Assembly (NCBI RefSeq): GCF_018603515.1 | Contig: NZ_JACATN010000002.1 | Span: 310,001 to 374,000 of the forward strand | DNA: 64,000 nucleotides | Direction of reading: 5' to 3' | Source: Zobellia barbeyronii | GTDB taxonomy: Bacteria > Bacteroidota > Bacteroidia > Flavobacteriales > Flavobacteriaceae | Part shown: positions 1 through 9,040 of the stretch, one piece after another | Layout of the letters: each line of letters begins with the position of its first letter | Numbering within the stretch: the stretch's first letter is position 1 | The notes under the pieces: model-generated | Told to the model about the DNA's origin: nothing | The model's input: only the letters and a program-made list of their open reading frames with translations | The model's database searches: none | Translations under genes and position numbers: made by a program

Positions 1-305
1 CTCAATTTGCTCCAATTTATGGTATTCTTGTAGAGGACCTTAATAGCGACGGAAACTTAGATGCCATATTAGCTGGCAACTTTTTTGGGACACGGGTAAA
101 GTATGGTAGATATGATGCCAACAAGGGAACTCTCCTCATGGGAAAAGGAAAAGGAATGTTCCAGGTTCTTAATCAAAAAGAAAGCGGACTAAACCTAAAT
201 GGAGAAATCAGGGATATTAAGTCCATTCCATTAGCCAACAAAGAAACCTTACTAATTTTTTCTAGAAATAATCAAGTTCCTACAACATATAAAACTCATT
301 TCTAA
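1..305 (+). CDS. FG-GAP/VCBS repeat protein, C-terminal end (partial)
   Basis: An open frame runs in from the left edge (frame starting at base 3) and stops with TAA at 303-305. Its residues include the Asp-rich motif LVEDLNSDGNLDAILAG, a calcium-binding FG-GAP/VCBS repeat, followed by a short C-terminal tail. About 100 residues are visible. The family is usually a large secreted or outer-membrane beta-propeller protein, often with an ASPIC/UnbV C-terminus. The stop codon overlaps the next ATG by one base (TAATG), so the two genes are translationally coupled. The 5' end lies outside the window and the substrate cannot be told. Confidence 0.8.
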   Translation, partial: QFAPIYGILVEDLNSDGNLDAILAGNFFGTRVKYGRYDANKGTLLMGKGKGMFQVLNQKESGLNLNGEIRDIKSIPLANKETLLIFSRNNQVPTTYKTHF

Positions 306-3300
306 TGTCAAAACATCTTCAATTGGCCCTATTGCTTTTAGCGGTTGGCCTATCTTTTAATTCTCAAGCACAATCCATATCAATAAAAGAAGAAATAGTT
401 TCTATAGATACTTATGATTTCGGAGAACCTAACCCTGTTCCACTATTAGTTAATAATACCAAGATTCACCCGTATTTTAAGTTTGAGGGCTATCAACATA
501 AACCAAAGAAAAAAGAGTGGAAAGTTGTAACCTTAGAAAACGATTATATTAAAGTGATGGTGCTACCCGAAATTGGCGGGAAGATTTGGGGAGCTATTGA
601 AAAAAGCACAGGTGAAGAATTTCTCTATAAAAATGAAGTAATTAAATTCAGGAATATAGCTATGAGGGGTCCGTGGACCTCAGGCGGTTTAGAATTCAAT
701 TTTGGGATAATTGGTCATCACCCGTCTACATCAACACCAGTAGATTATGTAACCCGTACCAATACAGATGGTAGCGTTAGTTGTTTTGTTAGCAACGTAG
801 ATTTACCATCTAATACAAAATGGACTGTTGAAATTCGTTTAGAAAAAGATAAGGCCTATTTTGAAACCAACGCATCTTGGTACAATGCCTCTCCCCTAAC
901 GGAATCTTATTATAATTGGATGACTGGTGCTGCTGAAGCAACAAATGACTTAGAATTTTTTATTCCGGGCAATGCATATGTAGAACATAATGGAAATGCG
1001 CATTCTTGGCCAATTGACCAAGAAGGTCGCGACCTAAGTAGTTACAAGAATAATAATTTTGGGCCGGCAAAATCATACCATATTGTTGGTGAGTTTAACG
1101 ACTTTTTTGGTGGTTATTATCATGATAAGGAGTTTGGTTTTGGCCAATGGTCTCTTTACGAAGAAATGCCTGGGCAAAAATTATGGCTTTGGGCCTTATC
1201 CCGCTCTGGTGGTATTTGGGAAGATTTACTTACGGATACAGATGGGCAATATATTGAATATCAAGCCGGAAGACTTTTTGACCAATATGAACCATCAGGA
1301 GCTATCAACCCCATAAGTCAGGTAGGTTTTGACCCGTTTGTCATGGACAAGTGGAGCGAAATATGGTTTCCATTTAAAAAAATTGGCGGTATGGTAGATG
1401 CATCGCCACATGGAGTCTTGAACGTTGAAATGGTTAATGGAGAAACTATTATTAGCGTAAACGCACTGCAAGATTTAAAATCAGAAATCCATATTAATGT
1501 TGGAGGAGAAACTACAACCCAGAAATTGATTTTAAAACCAATGGAAGTGTTCACGAAAACTATTTCTATTGATATCGCACAAGGAATAGAAGTTTCTATA
1601 GATGGTACTGAATTATCATACAATACCAACTCTAAGCTAAATGAATTAAAAAGACCTTTTAAATCTGATGAAGATTTAAATATCTCCGAAAGTGAAAAAT
1701 TGCTTTTTGCAGGAATTGAGGCTTTAGAGTTTCGAGAATTTGAGAAGGCACGAAAATATCTATCCAAATTAATTAACATTGACCCTTCTAATACATCAGC
1801 ATTAGTGAGATTGGCAGAGTTGGAGTATAGAAGAAGTAATTATGACCTTGCTTTAGAAAAAGCGAACACAGTTCTTAAAATGGATACCTATAACTCCAGT
1901 GCAAATTATATGGCAGGTATAGCTTATCGCGCTAAGAATGATACTGTTAATGCTTTGGAATCTTTAGGTTGGGCAGCTCGTGATATTAAATATAGATCAG
2001 TAGCGTATGCTCAAATGTCCGAAATTTATCTAGCTGACAAAAACTATGATAGAGCTAAAACCTATGCTAACAAATCTCTAGATTTTAATACTTACAATCT
2101 TAACGCCAGAGAGGTTTTACTCTTATTGAGCAAAGCAAATAGTAATCAAGATGAGTTTAAAACCGAGAAGGAACGTATTTTAGCTATGGATCCTTTAAAT
2201 TATCTAATTGCTATTGAATCCCAATTGTCCAAATTTAGTAATGGTGATTCTAAATTAAACTTTACTATTGAAAATGAGTTTGTAGAAGAGACCTACTTAT
2301 TCGTAGCGCTACGATACAGAGAGCTAGGTTTTAATCCCGAAGCACTAGCGATACTCTCCTCTGAAAGTATTGAGAGTCCTAAAAACAACCTGTGGATAGC
2401 TTATTTACAAAAAGACTCCAACCCTGATCAGAGTAAGAAAATCTTAAGTAAAGTAATCAATCCCAACATTGATTTTGTTCTTCCATATCGCAGAGAAACT
2501 ATTCCGGTCTTGGAGTGGGCTGTAGAACAAAATGTAAACTGGAAACTGAAGTATTATTTAGCTCAAAATTACATAGCAGTTGGTTTAAAAGACAAGGGAA
2601 TTTCTATTCTAAAAGAATTACAAAATGAACCAGATTCGGATGTTTTTTATCGATTTAGAGCGAAACTAAATATGGCTAACCCAAATGATTTTCCTTCCAA
2701 TTCTGCCACTGAAGATTTACAAAAAGCTTTGGACCTAAAACCAAAAGATTGGAAGGTATGGGAAGAAAACATACTAGTTAACCAAGAACTTGGTAATGAC
2801 AAACTTGCTTACGCTCTTTCAAAAAAAGCATTTAAAAAATTTCCTGAAAACTACAATATAGGTTTAGCACATGCAAAATCCTTATTAAGCCTTGAACATT
2901 ATGAACAGGTTTCAAGTGTTCTTGAAAACATAGAAGTTCTTCCTTTTGAACATGCAAGTGAAAGTAGAAAAATATATGAAAAAGCGTATATAAGAACAGC
3001 TATCCAAGAAATCGAAAAAGAGAATTACTCAAAAGCGCTATCCGTTCTAGAAAAAGCAAAGCAATGGCCAGAAAATATTGGCGTTGGCAAACCGTACGCC
3101 CCTGATGAAAGAACAGGTGATTATCTAATTGCTATAGCCCTAAATAAAACTGGCAAATACAAAGAGAGTAAGCAAGTTTTACAATCCATTATAGATTACA
3201 CAAAAGAGCACTCCGGCAGCAATAGTACCAACCATATATTTGGTTTGTTAGCAGCTAAAAAGATTGGAGAAGACACAAAGCCGATTGAGGAACAATTGAG

Positions 3301-3439
3301 CGTAACGTTAAATAATGCTAAGACTCAAATAGCCTTGGCTATTTTCAATGAAGATGTAAAAGTTACTGCGGAGCTCAACGAAAAAGTCAAATTACCTGAG
3401 CAAGAATTAAAATTCTTAAAATCACTTAAAAATTTATAA
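305..3439 (+). CDS. Secreted DUF5107 domain protein with C-terminal TPR repeats
   Basis: A 1044-residue protein with a signal peptide (about 1-22, ending near SQAQS). Residues of roughly 30-430 form a DUF5107 domain of the galactose-mutarotase-like beta-sandwich type; the stretches EIGGKIWGAIEKSTG and RGPWTSGGLEFNFG are typical. Residues of about 460-1000 are helical tetratricopeptide repeats. DUF5107-TPR proteins are found in polysaccharide-use regions of Bacteroidota and probably act on or bind sugars in the periplasm; that role is inferred. The start overlaps the preceding VCBS gene by one base, so both are likely made together. A strong hairpin terminator follows directly. Confidence 0.87.
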   Translation: MSKHLQLALLLLAVGLSFNSQAQSISIKEEIVSIDTYDFGEPNPVPLLVNNTKIHPYFKFEGYQHKPKKKEWKVVTLENDYIKVMVLPEIGGKIWGAIEKSTGEEFLYKNEVIKFRNIAMRGPWTSGGLEFNFGIIGHHPSTSTPVDYVTRTNTDGSVSCFVSNVDLPSNTKWTVEIRLEKDKAYFETNASWYNASPLTESYYNWMTGAAEATNDLEFFIPGNAYVEHNGNAHSWPIDQEGRDLSSYKNNNFGPAKSYHIVGEFNDFFGGYYHDKEFGFGQWSLYEEMPGQKLWLWALSRSGGIWEDLLTDTDGQYIEYQAGRLFDQYEPSGAINPISQVGFDPFVMDKWSEIWFPFKKIGGMVDASPHGVLNVEMVNGETIISVNALQDLKSEIHINVGGETTTQKLILKPMEVFTKTISIDIAQGIEVSIDGTELSYNTNSKLNELKRPFKSDEDLNISESEKLLFAGIEALEFREFEKARKYLSKLINIDPSNTSALVRLAELEYRRSNYDLALEKANTVLKMDTYNSSANYMAGIAYRAKNDTVNALESLGWAARDIKYRSVAYAQMSEIYLADKNYDRAKTYANKSLDFNTYNLNAREVLLLLSKANSNQDEFKTEKERILAMDPLNYLIAIESQLSKFSNGDSKLNFTIENEFVEETYLFVALRYRELGFNPEALAILSSESIESPKNNLWIAYLQKDSNPDQSKKILSKVINPNIDFVLPYRRETIPVLEWAVEQNVNWKLKYYLAQNYIAVGLKDKGISILKELQNEPDSDVFYRFRAKLNMANPNDFPSNSATEDLQKALDLKPKDWKVWEENILVNQELGNDKLAYALSKKAFKKFPENYNIGLAHAKSLLSLEHYEQVSSVLENIEVLPFEHASESRKIYEKAYIRTAIQEIEKENYSKALSVLEKAKQWPENIGVGKPYAPDERTGDYLIAIALNKTGKYKESKQVLQSIIDYTKEHSGSNSTNHIFGLLAAKKIGEDTKPIEEQLSVTLNNAKTQIALAIFNEDVKVTAELNEKVKLPEQELKFLKSLKNL

Positions 3440-3441
3440 AT

Positions 3442-3478
3442 AAAAAAGCCCTGATTTTAAAAATCAGGGCTTTTTTTC
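3442..3478. terminator. Bidirectional intrinsic terminator
   Basis: An 11-bp stem (AGCCCTGATTT and its complement) is flanked by an A-run on the left and a T-run on the right. It sits between two convergent genes ending at 3439 and 3494 and can stop transcription from both sides. Confidence 0.92.
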
Positions 3479-3493
3479 TACTGGAAGGGATAC

Positions 3494-4342
3494 TTATTTA
3501 GCACTCCACTCTTTAATAGACTCTGTATTCATTTTAATGTAATCATCGTTACCGGCTTCTTTTGCTTTTTCCAAAGACTTTTTAGCAGATTTGATAGCCG
3601 CTTTTTTGTCACCAGATTTTGCTTGGATAAGCGATTGCTGACGCAATTGCCAGAAAGCAGGCTCTTCCGTCATAGACATAGCTTTATCCATCCATTCAGA
3701 TGCTTTTTTAATTTCTTTATCTTCACTTGAAAAGTATACGGCGGCAGCATAATAGTCATCTGCTTTTGGAGAACCAGCTAATACTTTATCAATATCAGCC
3801 ATAACCTTTGCGTCTGTAGGAACTTCAAAAGGAACAGCCACATAGCTTTTCTCCCACATCATACCCAAGTTGGCCGAACCACTTGTCATATCATCTATAG
3901 TAATTGTGAAAGCTTCAATATCTACAGGTAAAGCGTAAACTTCTGCAGTAGCCTTAGCTACCACTTTACTGTCATCCCACTCTTTTGGTGTTCCTCCACC
4001 ATCAATATCAGTATAAAAGAACACTTCCCAAGAAGTTGCTCCTGGTTTAGTGAAAACAGAATATGTACCTGCTTTTACATCTTGACCGGCAATCTTAACG
4101 TCATCACTAAAAGTAACTTTAGTATATCCGTTTGCTCCTGTTCTCCATAATTTACCAAATGGAACAAGCTCACCAAAAATGGCCCTTCCACGCATAGATG
4201 GTCTTGAGTAATCTACAGTTACCTCGGTTAAACCTACAGTCTGCTGTAACTTAGAAGCTGGACTAGGTGCTGGTGTGCTTATTTGTGCCTGCATTGTTAC
4301 AGAAGCAAATACTACACTTGCTAATAGAATAAGTTTTTTCAT
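3494..4342 (-). CDS. Secreted DUF2911 domain protein
   Basis: About 282 residues from the chosen start MKKLILLASVVFAS. An upstream in-frame ATG (4366) is rejected because a TAGTTTTG -7 promoter element lies exactly there. A signal peptide (about 1-19, ending MQAQ) is followed by a DUF2911 domain with the hallmark stretches VTVDYSRPSMRGR, FGELVPFGKLWRTGAN and KAGTYSVFTKPG. The last third is helical and TPR-like (KKASEWMDKAM, KKAAIKSAKKSLEKA). DUF2911 proteins are common in Bacteroidota; their biochemical role is unknown to me. The gene stands alone, with its terminator shared with the convergent DUF5107 gene. Confidence 0.9.
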   Translation of the reverse strand: MKKLILLASVVFASVTMQAQISTPAPSPASKLQQTVGLTEVTVDYSRPSMRGRAIFGELVPFGKLWRTGANGYTKVTFSDDVKIAGQDVKAGTYSVFTKPGATSWEVFFYTDIDGGGTPKEWDDSKVVAKATAEVYALPVDIEAFTITIDDMTSGSANLGMMWEKSYVAVPFEVPTDAKVMADIDKVLAGSPKADDYYAAAVYFSSEDKEIKKASEWMDKAMSMTEEPAFWQLRQQSLIQAKSGDKKAAIKSAKKSLEKAKEAGNDDYIKMNTESIKEWSAK

Positions 4343-4365
4343 TTGAATCGATTTATTAGTTTTCA

Positions 4366-4373
4366 CAAAACTA
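4366..4373 (-). promoter_or_regulatory. -7 promoter element of the DUF2911 gene
   Basis: On the minus strand the bases read TAGTTTTG, matching the Bacteroidota TAnnTTTG -7 element, about 24 bp before the start codon at 4342. I see no clear -33 TTG at the expected spacing. Confidence 0.55.
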
Positions 4374-4580
4374 AATATAAAGCATTCCTTATCTGTTAAT
4401 GAAATCTTAAATAAGACATCTAATTATATAATGACTTTTCTTTAGACAAGGGAGTTTTTCAAATTAATAAATATTGAAGATATTCATCGTTATTCCTTCT
4501 TCACAGATATCTTTTGATATAAGTAATGTCTTTATCTAAAAAATAGAATGTAGCTTTAAGAATTGCCACAAATCTGATTA

Positions 4581-4614
4581 AAGTTATTTTGTTTATCAAT
4601 AAAGTAAATAACTT
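4581..4614. promoter_or_regulatory. 34-bp dyad, probable operator of the photolyase operon
   Basis: A 34-bp interrupted palindrome pairs at 14 of 17 positions: outer arms AAGTTATTT/AAATAACTT and inner arms TTTAT/ATAAA. It ends 14 bp upstream of a TACATTTG -7 element and 26 bp before the SRPBCC start. Position and symmetry suit the binding site of a dimeric regulator. In Bacteroidota such SRPBCC-SDR-photolyase genes often accompany MerR/CarH-like light regulators. None is encoded here, so the regulator is an inference. Confidence 0.55.
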
Positions 4615-4628
4615 CAACAAAATGTTTT

Positions 4629-4636
4629 TACATTTG
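4629..4636 (+). promoter_or_regulatory. -7 promoter element, nearly leaderless, before the SRPBCC gene
   Basis: TACATTTG matches TAnnTTTG and ends only four bases before the ATG at 4641. Transcription would start at or next to the A of the start codon, so the message is probably leaderless or nearly so. Confidence 0.55.
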
Positions 4637-4640
4637 TAAT

Positions 4641-5138
4641 ATGAAATTATATCAACTGCATTCCAAACAATCCTTTCCTATAAGTGTTGAAAAGGCATGG
4701 AACTTTTTGTCCGACCCGAATAACCTAAAAGTAATTACACCCCAGCACATGGGTTTCAAAATACATTCAGGTAATGAACGAGCTATGTTTGCCGGTCAAA
4801 TTATTCAGTATACTGTTTCTCCATTCCCAGGTTATACTACTAAATGGGTTTCGGAAATAACGCATGTAAAGGAAGGTGAATATTTTGTTGACGAACAACG
4901 TTTTGGTCCCTACGCACTTTGGCACCACAAACATTTTATAAAACCTGTTGATGGTGGGGTTGAAATGGAAGATATCATTGATTATAAAATTCCGTTTGGC
5001 ATTCTTGGACAACTTGCCCATCCTATTTTGGTTAAAAAACAATTGAAACAAATTTTTTCCTTCAGGGAACAAAAGCTTATCGAGCTTTTTGGCAGTTTAG
5101 AGAACAGCACAAAAGAGCTTCATTTTAATTCTTTCTAG
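4641..5138 (+). CDS. SRPBCC (START/Bet v1-like) ligand-binding family protein
   Basis: 165 residues beginning MKLYQLHSKQSFPIS, with the helix-grip pattern of SRPBCC proteins: the VEKAWNFLSDPNNLKVITP entry, a central beta sheet and a long C-terminal helix (LVKKQLKQIFSFREQKLIELFG). These proteins bind hydrophobic ligands. Members next to SDR and photolyase genes in Bacteroidota and other bacteria are thought to belong to light-response regulons. It is first in a three-gene operon with an SDR (11 bp gap) and a photolyase. The ligand is unknown. Confidence 0.85.
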   Translation: MKLYQLHSKQSFPISVEKAWNFLSDPNNLKVITPQHMGFKIHSGNERAMFAGQIIQYTVSPFPGYTTKWVSEITHVKEGEYFVDEQRFGPYALWHHKHFIKPVDGGVEMEDIIDYKIPFGILGQLAHPILVKKQLKQIFSFREQKLIELFGSLENSTKELHFNSF

Positions 5139-5149
5139 ATATTTTCAAT

Positions 5150-5842
5150 ATGAAAAAAAATATACTTTTAATTGGTGGTTCTTACGGAATTGGACTTGAA
5201 TTAGTCAAACAACTTTCTGAAGATTATTCGGTTTATGTGGCCTCAAGAACGTCCGAAGGATTGGAAGGAACCAGTGCAACTCACATTACTTTTGATGCAA
5301 ATACAGACTCTTTAGATATTACTGCGCTACCCAATGAGATTCATGGTTTTGCCTATTGCCCGGGCTCAATTAATTTAAAGCCTTTCAAAATGATGTCTTT
5401 AGACACTTTTGAATCAGATATGCAACTCAATTTTTTCAACATGGTTAAGATTGTAAAAGATACTCTACCTTTAATGACTGCAGGCGGTGCTATTGTACTT
5501 TTTAGTACGGTTGCCGTTGGTTCAGGTATGCCTTATCACACTAGTGTTGCTGCTGCCAAAGGAGCTGTTGAGGGCTTCGCAAAGGCATTGGCTGCAGAAT
5601 ATGCTCCCAATATTAGAGTAAATGTAATTGCGCCTTCACTGGTAAATACGCCATTGGCCAAACGCCTATTGAGTAATGACAAGAAAATAGAAATGATGTC
5701 ACAAAGACACCCTTTAAAGCGGATTGGCGAAGTGGAAGATATTGCGAATACAGCAGCATTTCTACTCTGCGAAAAAAGCTCATGGATTACCGGTCAAGTT
5801 ATTGGTGTAGATGGCGGAATGTCAACTTTAAATTTAAGCTAG
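5150..5842 (+). CDS. Short-chain dehydrogenase/reductase-like protein without the catalytic Tyr
   Basis: 230 residues with a Rossmann fold: the nucleotide-binding GGSYGIG near the N-terminus, a Ser in VLFSTVAVG and the C-terminal GQVIGVDGGMSTL. In the active-site region the sequence is HTSVAAAKGAVEG, so the Tyr expected four residues before the Lys is Val. The Lys is kept. Either the chemistry differs from classical SDRs or the protein is a binding or regulatory relative. It lies between SRPBCC and photolyase genes, 3 bp before the latter, which suggests a shared DNA-repair or light-response regulon. Confidence 0.87.
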   Translation: MKKNILLIGGSYGIGLELVKQLSEDYSVYVASRTSEGLEGTSATHITFDANTDSLDITALPNEIHGFAYCPGSINLKPFKMMSLDTFESDMQLNFFNMVKIVKDTLPLMTAGGAIVLFSTVAVGSGMPYHTSVAAAKGAVEGFAKALAAEYAPNIRVNVIAPSLVNTPLAKRLLSNDKKIEMMSQRHPLKRIGEVEDIANTAAFLLCEKSSWITGQVIGVDGGMSTLNLS

Positions 5843-5845
5843 TTT

Positions 5846-7156
5846 ATGTCAGATAAAATATCGGTTTTTTGGTTCAGAAGAGATTTACGTTTAGATGATA
5901 ACGTTGGCTTTCTTGAAGCTCTTAAGAGTTCTCATAAAGTCTTACCTATTTTCATTTTTGATACTGAAATTCTTGAAAACCTCCCCAAAGATGATACCCG
6001 TGTAACGTTCATTTTTGAAAACTTGCAAAAAATGCGAGATACGCTTCAAGATGAAAACCAAAGTTCAATTGGTATCTATCATGGTAAAACAACAACCATA
6101 TTTAAAAATCTTATAGAGGAATATAATATTGATGCCGTTTATACGAATCACGATTATGAACCTTATGCCAAAGAGCGAGACGAAGAAATTAAAAACCTAC
6201 TAGAAAAAAATGAAGTCTCTTTTCTCACATTTAAAGATCAGGTCATTTTTGAAAAAGATGACATTCTCAAGGCCGATGGTACTCCGTACATTGTGTACAC
6301 CCCGTTTAAAAATAAATGGAAAGAGCATTTTAATCCAGAGGAACAATTAAACATACATTATACAAGTCAATATAGAGATAACCTAATCCAGAATTCTAGG
6401 TTACCTAACCTGTCATTGTCCGAAATGGGTTTTGAAACATCTTCCCTTAAAGTTCCGGACTATACCGTAACTCCCACTTTAATAGACAACTACGAGGATA
6501 CAAGAAATTACCCTGCAATTAAAAATGGCACATCATTATTAGGACCACATTTACGGTTTGGTACTGTTTCTGTTCGTAAAATGATGAAAAAGGCCATTGC
6601 CGAAAAAAATGAAGTCTTTTGGAGCGAACTCATCTGGCGTGAATTTTTTATGCAGATTCTTTGGCATTTTCCAAGGACGGTAAACGAAGCATTCAAGAAA
6701 AAATACGACCGTATTAATTGGAGAAACAACGAGAAAGAATTTGAAAAATGGAAAAATGGTGATACTGGTTATATGCTGGTAGACGCAGGAATGCGCGAAC
6801 TCAACGAAACAGGGCATATGCACAACCGCGTGCGAATGTTAGTTGCTAGTTTTCTGTGCAAGCACTTACTTATAGACTGGCGCTGGGGCGAAGCTTATTT
6901 TGCCGAGAAGTTACTGGATTATGAAATGAGTAGTAATGTAGGTAACTGGCAATGGGCTGCCGGTAGTGGTGTTGATGCCGCTCCGTACTTCCGTATTTTC
7001 AACCCAATGACCCAAGTAGATAAATTTGATAAAGACAAAAAGTATATTTCAAAATGGGTTCCCGAGCATGCTACTGACAAATATGTCAGTAAAATGGTAG
7101 ACCATAAAGAGGCTCGAGAACGATGTTTATCTACTTACAAAGAAGCATTAAGCTAA
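5846..7156 (+). CDS. Cryptochrome/photolyase family protein (deoxyribodipyrimidine photolyase)
   Basis: 436 residues starting with the photolyase N-terminal signature VFWFRRDLRLDDN. It then has an alpha/beta antenna-binding domain (about 1-130) and a helical FAD-binding domain containing WSELIWREFFMQILW, MHNRVRMLVASF and NWQWAAGSGVDAAPYFRIFNP. These match class I cyclobutane pyrimidine dimer photolyases, which use FAD and blue light to split UV-induced dimers. Length is slightly below the usual 450-470. It closes the SRPBCC-SDR-photolyase operon. A cryptochrome role cannot be excluded from sequence alone. Confidence 0.92.
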   Translation: MSDKISVFWFRRDLRLDDNVGFLEALKSSHKVLPIFIFDTEILENLPKDDTRVTFIFENLQKMRDTLQDENQSSIGIYHGKTTTIFKNLIEEYNIDAVYTNHDYEPYAKERDEEIKNLLEKNEVSFLTFKDQVIFEKDDILKADGTPYIVYTPFKNKWKEHFNPEEQLNIHYTSQYRDNLIQNSRLPNLSLSEMGFETSSLKVPDYTVTPTLIDNYEDTRNYPAIKNGTSLLGPHLRFGTVSVRKMMKKAIAEKNEVFWSELIWREFFMQILWHFPRTVNEAFKKKYDRINWRNNEKEFEKWKNGDTGYMLVDAGMRELNETGHMHNRVRMLVASFLCKHLLIDWRWGEAYFAEKLLDYEMSSNVGNWQWAAGSGVDAAPYFRIFNPMTQVDKFDKDKKYISKWVPEHATDKYVSKMVDHKEARERCLSTYKEALS

Positions 7157-7165
7157 ACTTAGAAC

Positions 7166-8215
7166 CTAGCGAGAAAGTTGTCGATCTAATTGGCGTTGCT
7201 CAGATATACGATACTTAAGAACATTTACATAACGTAGGGCTTCATCATTATTATAATCCGTATACGATTTTGAGGCCCATTCCATTGCCTTTTCAAGATC
7301 GCCGTTAATTTCATTTATAATAGCCATATTGTAACAGGCTCTTCCGGCTACTTTGCCGTCTGGGTTATTTACTTCTTTTTCCCATAATGCTGCAGCACCG
7401 TCCCAATCACCTGTTTGTGCACGTCTTTTTGCGATTACAAAATTATCTGAGCCTTTAACAAAGTAATCTCTAGATATTCGTTTATTTAGAGGGCGCACAT
7501 CATAACCGTAAGAGTTACCTACGTTGCTGCTACGTTGCAAAACGGCTTCTTTTCTGCCTATTACCGCCTCAACAGCTTTCATTGGGTTGATACCTGATCC
7601 AATAGATGTAACATGATTATTATTTATATATTCATCAAGTACCAGTTTACTTTGTGGGTCATACACTCTCCACCCGTTTTTAATTGCCGTGTTAAGGGTA
7701 ACTTTGTGGCCTGGTAATGCAGCTTTAATACCTAAATCATTTGGTATATTAACCGTTGTAAGCTTGTAGTCTACTTGCGTATCTGTATCATAAAACTCTA
7801 ACGAGAACAATACGTCTACATTATTAGCATCGCAAATCTCTTGAACTGCCTGCCAATTTAAAGCCGCAGGAAAAATACCCAATCCTTTTCTTTGAATATC
7901 AGTATCGTTAATTATCGTGATTGTTTCAAAACGATTATTACGTGTGAGTTCATCAAATAGTCCGGTTACAGCAGATTCTGCTCCTTCTTTGTCCAAATTG
8001 AGTCCCTCTAATGAAAGAATCTTATCTATTTTATCTACTACCTTATTTTCTTCGGATGGAATACTTCTGTTGATTAAACCAATGCGAACTGCATTAGACG
8101 GTAGACTAATCCTAGCTGGCTCAGTCACACCCATTGTTAATTTGTTAGTTGATACACAACTGGATAAAAGAAGTAATATAGCACCTGCGGAAAGGAATCG
8201 GTTAAGATTTTTCAT
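7166..8215 (-). CDS. DUF6340 family lipoprotein
   Basis: 349 residues with a lipoprotein signal peptide: MKNLNRF, a hydrophobic core and the lipobox LLSSC, giving a lipidated Cys near residue 20. The first part after the Cys is an alpha/beta region (VRIGLINRSIPSEEN, NVDVLFSLEFYDTDTQVDY) that I recognise as DUF6340. The last about 90 residues are TPR-like (GDWDGAAALWEKE, GRACYNMAIINEINGDLEKAMEWASKSY). Function unknown; probably anchored in the outer or inner membrane facing the periplasm. It is convergent with the photolyase operon, with only 9 bp between stops. Confidence 0.8.
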   Translation of the reverse strand: MKNLNRFLSAGAILLLLSSCVSTNKLTMGVTEPARISLPSNAVRIGLINRSIPSEENKVVDKIDKILSLEGLNLDKEGAESAVTGLFDELTRNNRFETITIINDTDIQRKGLGIFPAALNWQAVQEICDANNVDVLFSLEFYDTDTQVDYKLTTVNIPNDLGIKAALPGHKVTLNTAIKNGWRVYDPQSKLVLDEYINNNHVTSIGSGINPMKAVEAVIGRKEAVLQRSSNVGNSYGYDVRPLNKRISRDYFVKGSDNFVIAKRRAQTGDWDGAAALWEKEVNNPDGKVAGRACYNMAIINEINGDLEKAMEWASKSYTDYNNDEALRYVNVLKYRISEQRQLDRQLSR

Positions 8216-8535
8216 AGGACAAAAGTTAAATCGTTATACTTTTCAAAATTTTTCAAAAAGCTAAGTAGGTTCGATATAAACTAAAACTGACCCTAATTAT
8301 TGCCTTTAGCTCAGCTATGGTCAATAAACTCGACCAACTACATAATATAAGATGCCGTCCATAAAAAATATAACTCAGTAATACTTCTACTCTATTCTTT
8401 TATACCCATTAAAAAATAAACAGGAGGAAGTAACCAACTCTAACTTTTAAAATGCTTTTGTATCTTACACCTTTAGAATACAGCCTCAACACTGTTTTAT
8501 TTCAATTCAACAATTAACTCTTTAGTCCAAACCAA
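8216..8535. other. Intergenic region between divergent genes, no gene seen
   Basis: 320 bp between the divergently read DUF6340 and VOC genes. It is AT-rich with stops in all frames. It must hold both promoters, but I find no clean TTG-N19-TAnnTTTG pair for either gene. A near match on the minus strand (TAACTTTTG) lies just before the DUF6340 start. Confidence 0.5.
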
Positions 8536-8985
8536 ATGAAAAAATTATTTCTTGCCTTACTTTTTGTAACCAGCTCCACCCTACTCGTTGAAGCTCAAAC
8601 TTTCGACTTTAAAATTGACCATTTTGCTTTAGTAGTTGAAGACTCAGATGTAAGTGCAGATTTCTATGCCAACATTCTAAAATTAGAAGAAACTCCTCAT
8701 CCGGATTTAAAACCTGGTTTTCGTTGGTTCGTGGTGAGCGGAAATTCTCAAATACATCTTATAGAAAAGGAGTTTGCTCCTTTTGAGAAGAATAAATCAA
8801 TGCATTTGTGTCTTTCTACACAAGATTTAGATGGTATGATCGCCCATCTTGAAGAAAACAACATTCCTTATTGGGATTGGCCAGGTAAAGAAAATGCTGT
8901 CACCCTTCGCACTGATGGTGTACGACAAATATACCTTCAAGACCCAGATAAGTATTGGATTGAGATTAATACCGCAAAACATTAG
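8536..8985 (+). CDS. Secreted VOC (glyoxalase/bleomycin-resistance-like) protein
   Basis: 149 residues: a signal peptide (about 1-20, ending VEAQT) and one vicinal-oxygen-chelate domain with paired beta-alpha-beta-beta-beta units. The domain starts KIDHFALVVEDSDVSADFYANILKLEE and ends VRQIYLQDPDKYWIEINTA. Candidate metal ligands are His (KIDHFAL), His/Glu in the middle and Glu (WIEIN). VOC proteins act as metal-dependent lyases, isomerases or dioxygenases; the export signal is unusual for a glyoxalase I and suggests a periplasmic substrate. It stands alone and is followed by a strong terminator. Confidence 0.87.
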   Translation: MKKLFLALLFVTSSTLLVEAQTFDFKIDHFALVVEDSDVSADFYANILKLEETPHPDLKPGFRWFVVSGNSQIHLIEKEFAPFEKNKSMHLCLSTQDLDGMIAHLEENNIPYWDWPGKENAVTLRTDGVRQIYLQDPDKYWIEINTAKH

Positions 8986-8990
8986 AAAAC

Positions 8991-9019
8991 AAAAAAGAGG
9001 CCAATTGGCCTCTTTTTTT
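8991..9019. terminator. Bidirectional intrinsic terminator
   Basis: A near-perfect palindrome with an A-run, stem AGAGGCC, loop AATT, stem GGCCTCT and a T-run, placed between the convergent VOC and GNAT genes. Confidence 0.92.
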
Positions 9020-9040
9020 ATTATGATAATAATTTGTTAT

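Noticed and set aside
1318-1779. Minus-strand frame of 153 codons inside the DUF5107 gene
   Set aside because: A shadow of the real gene in another frame; no domain and poor composition. The same applies to the other antisense frames within genes.
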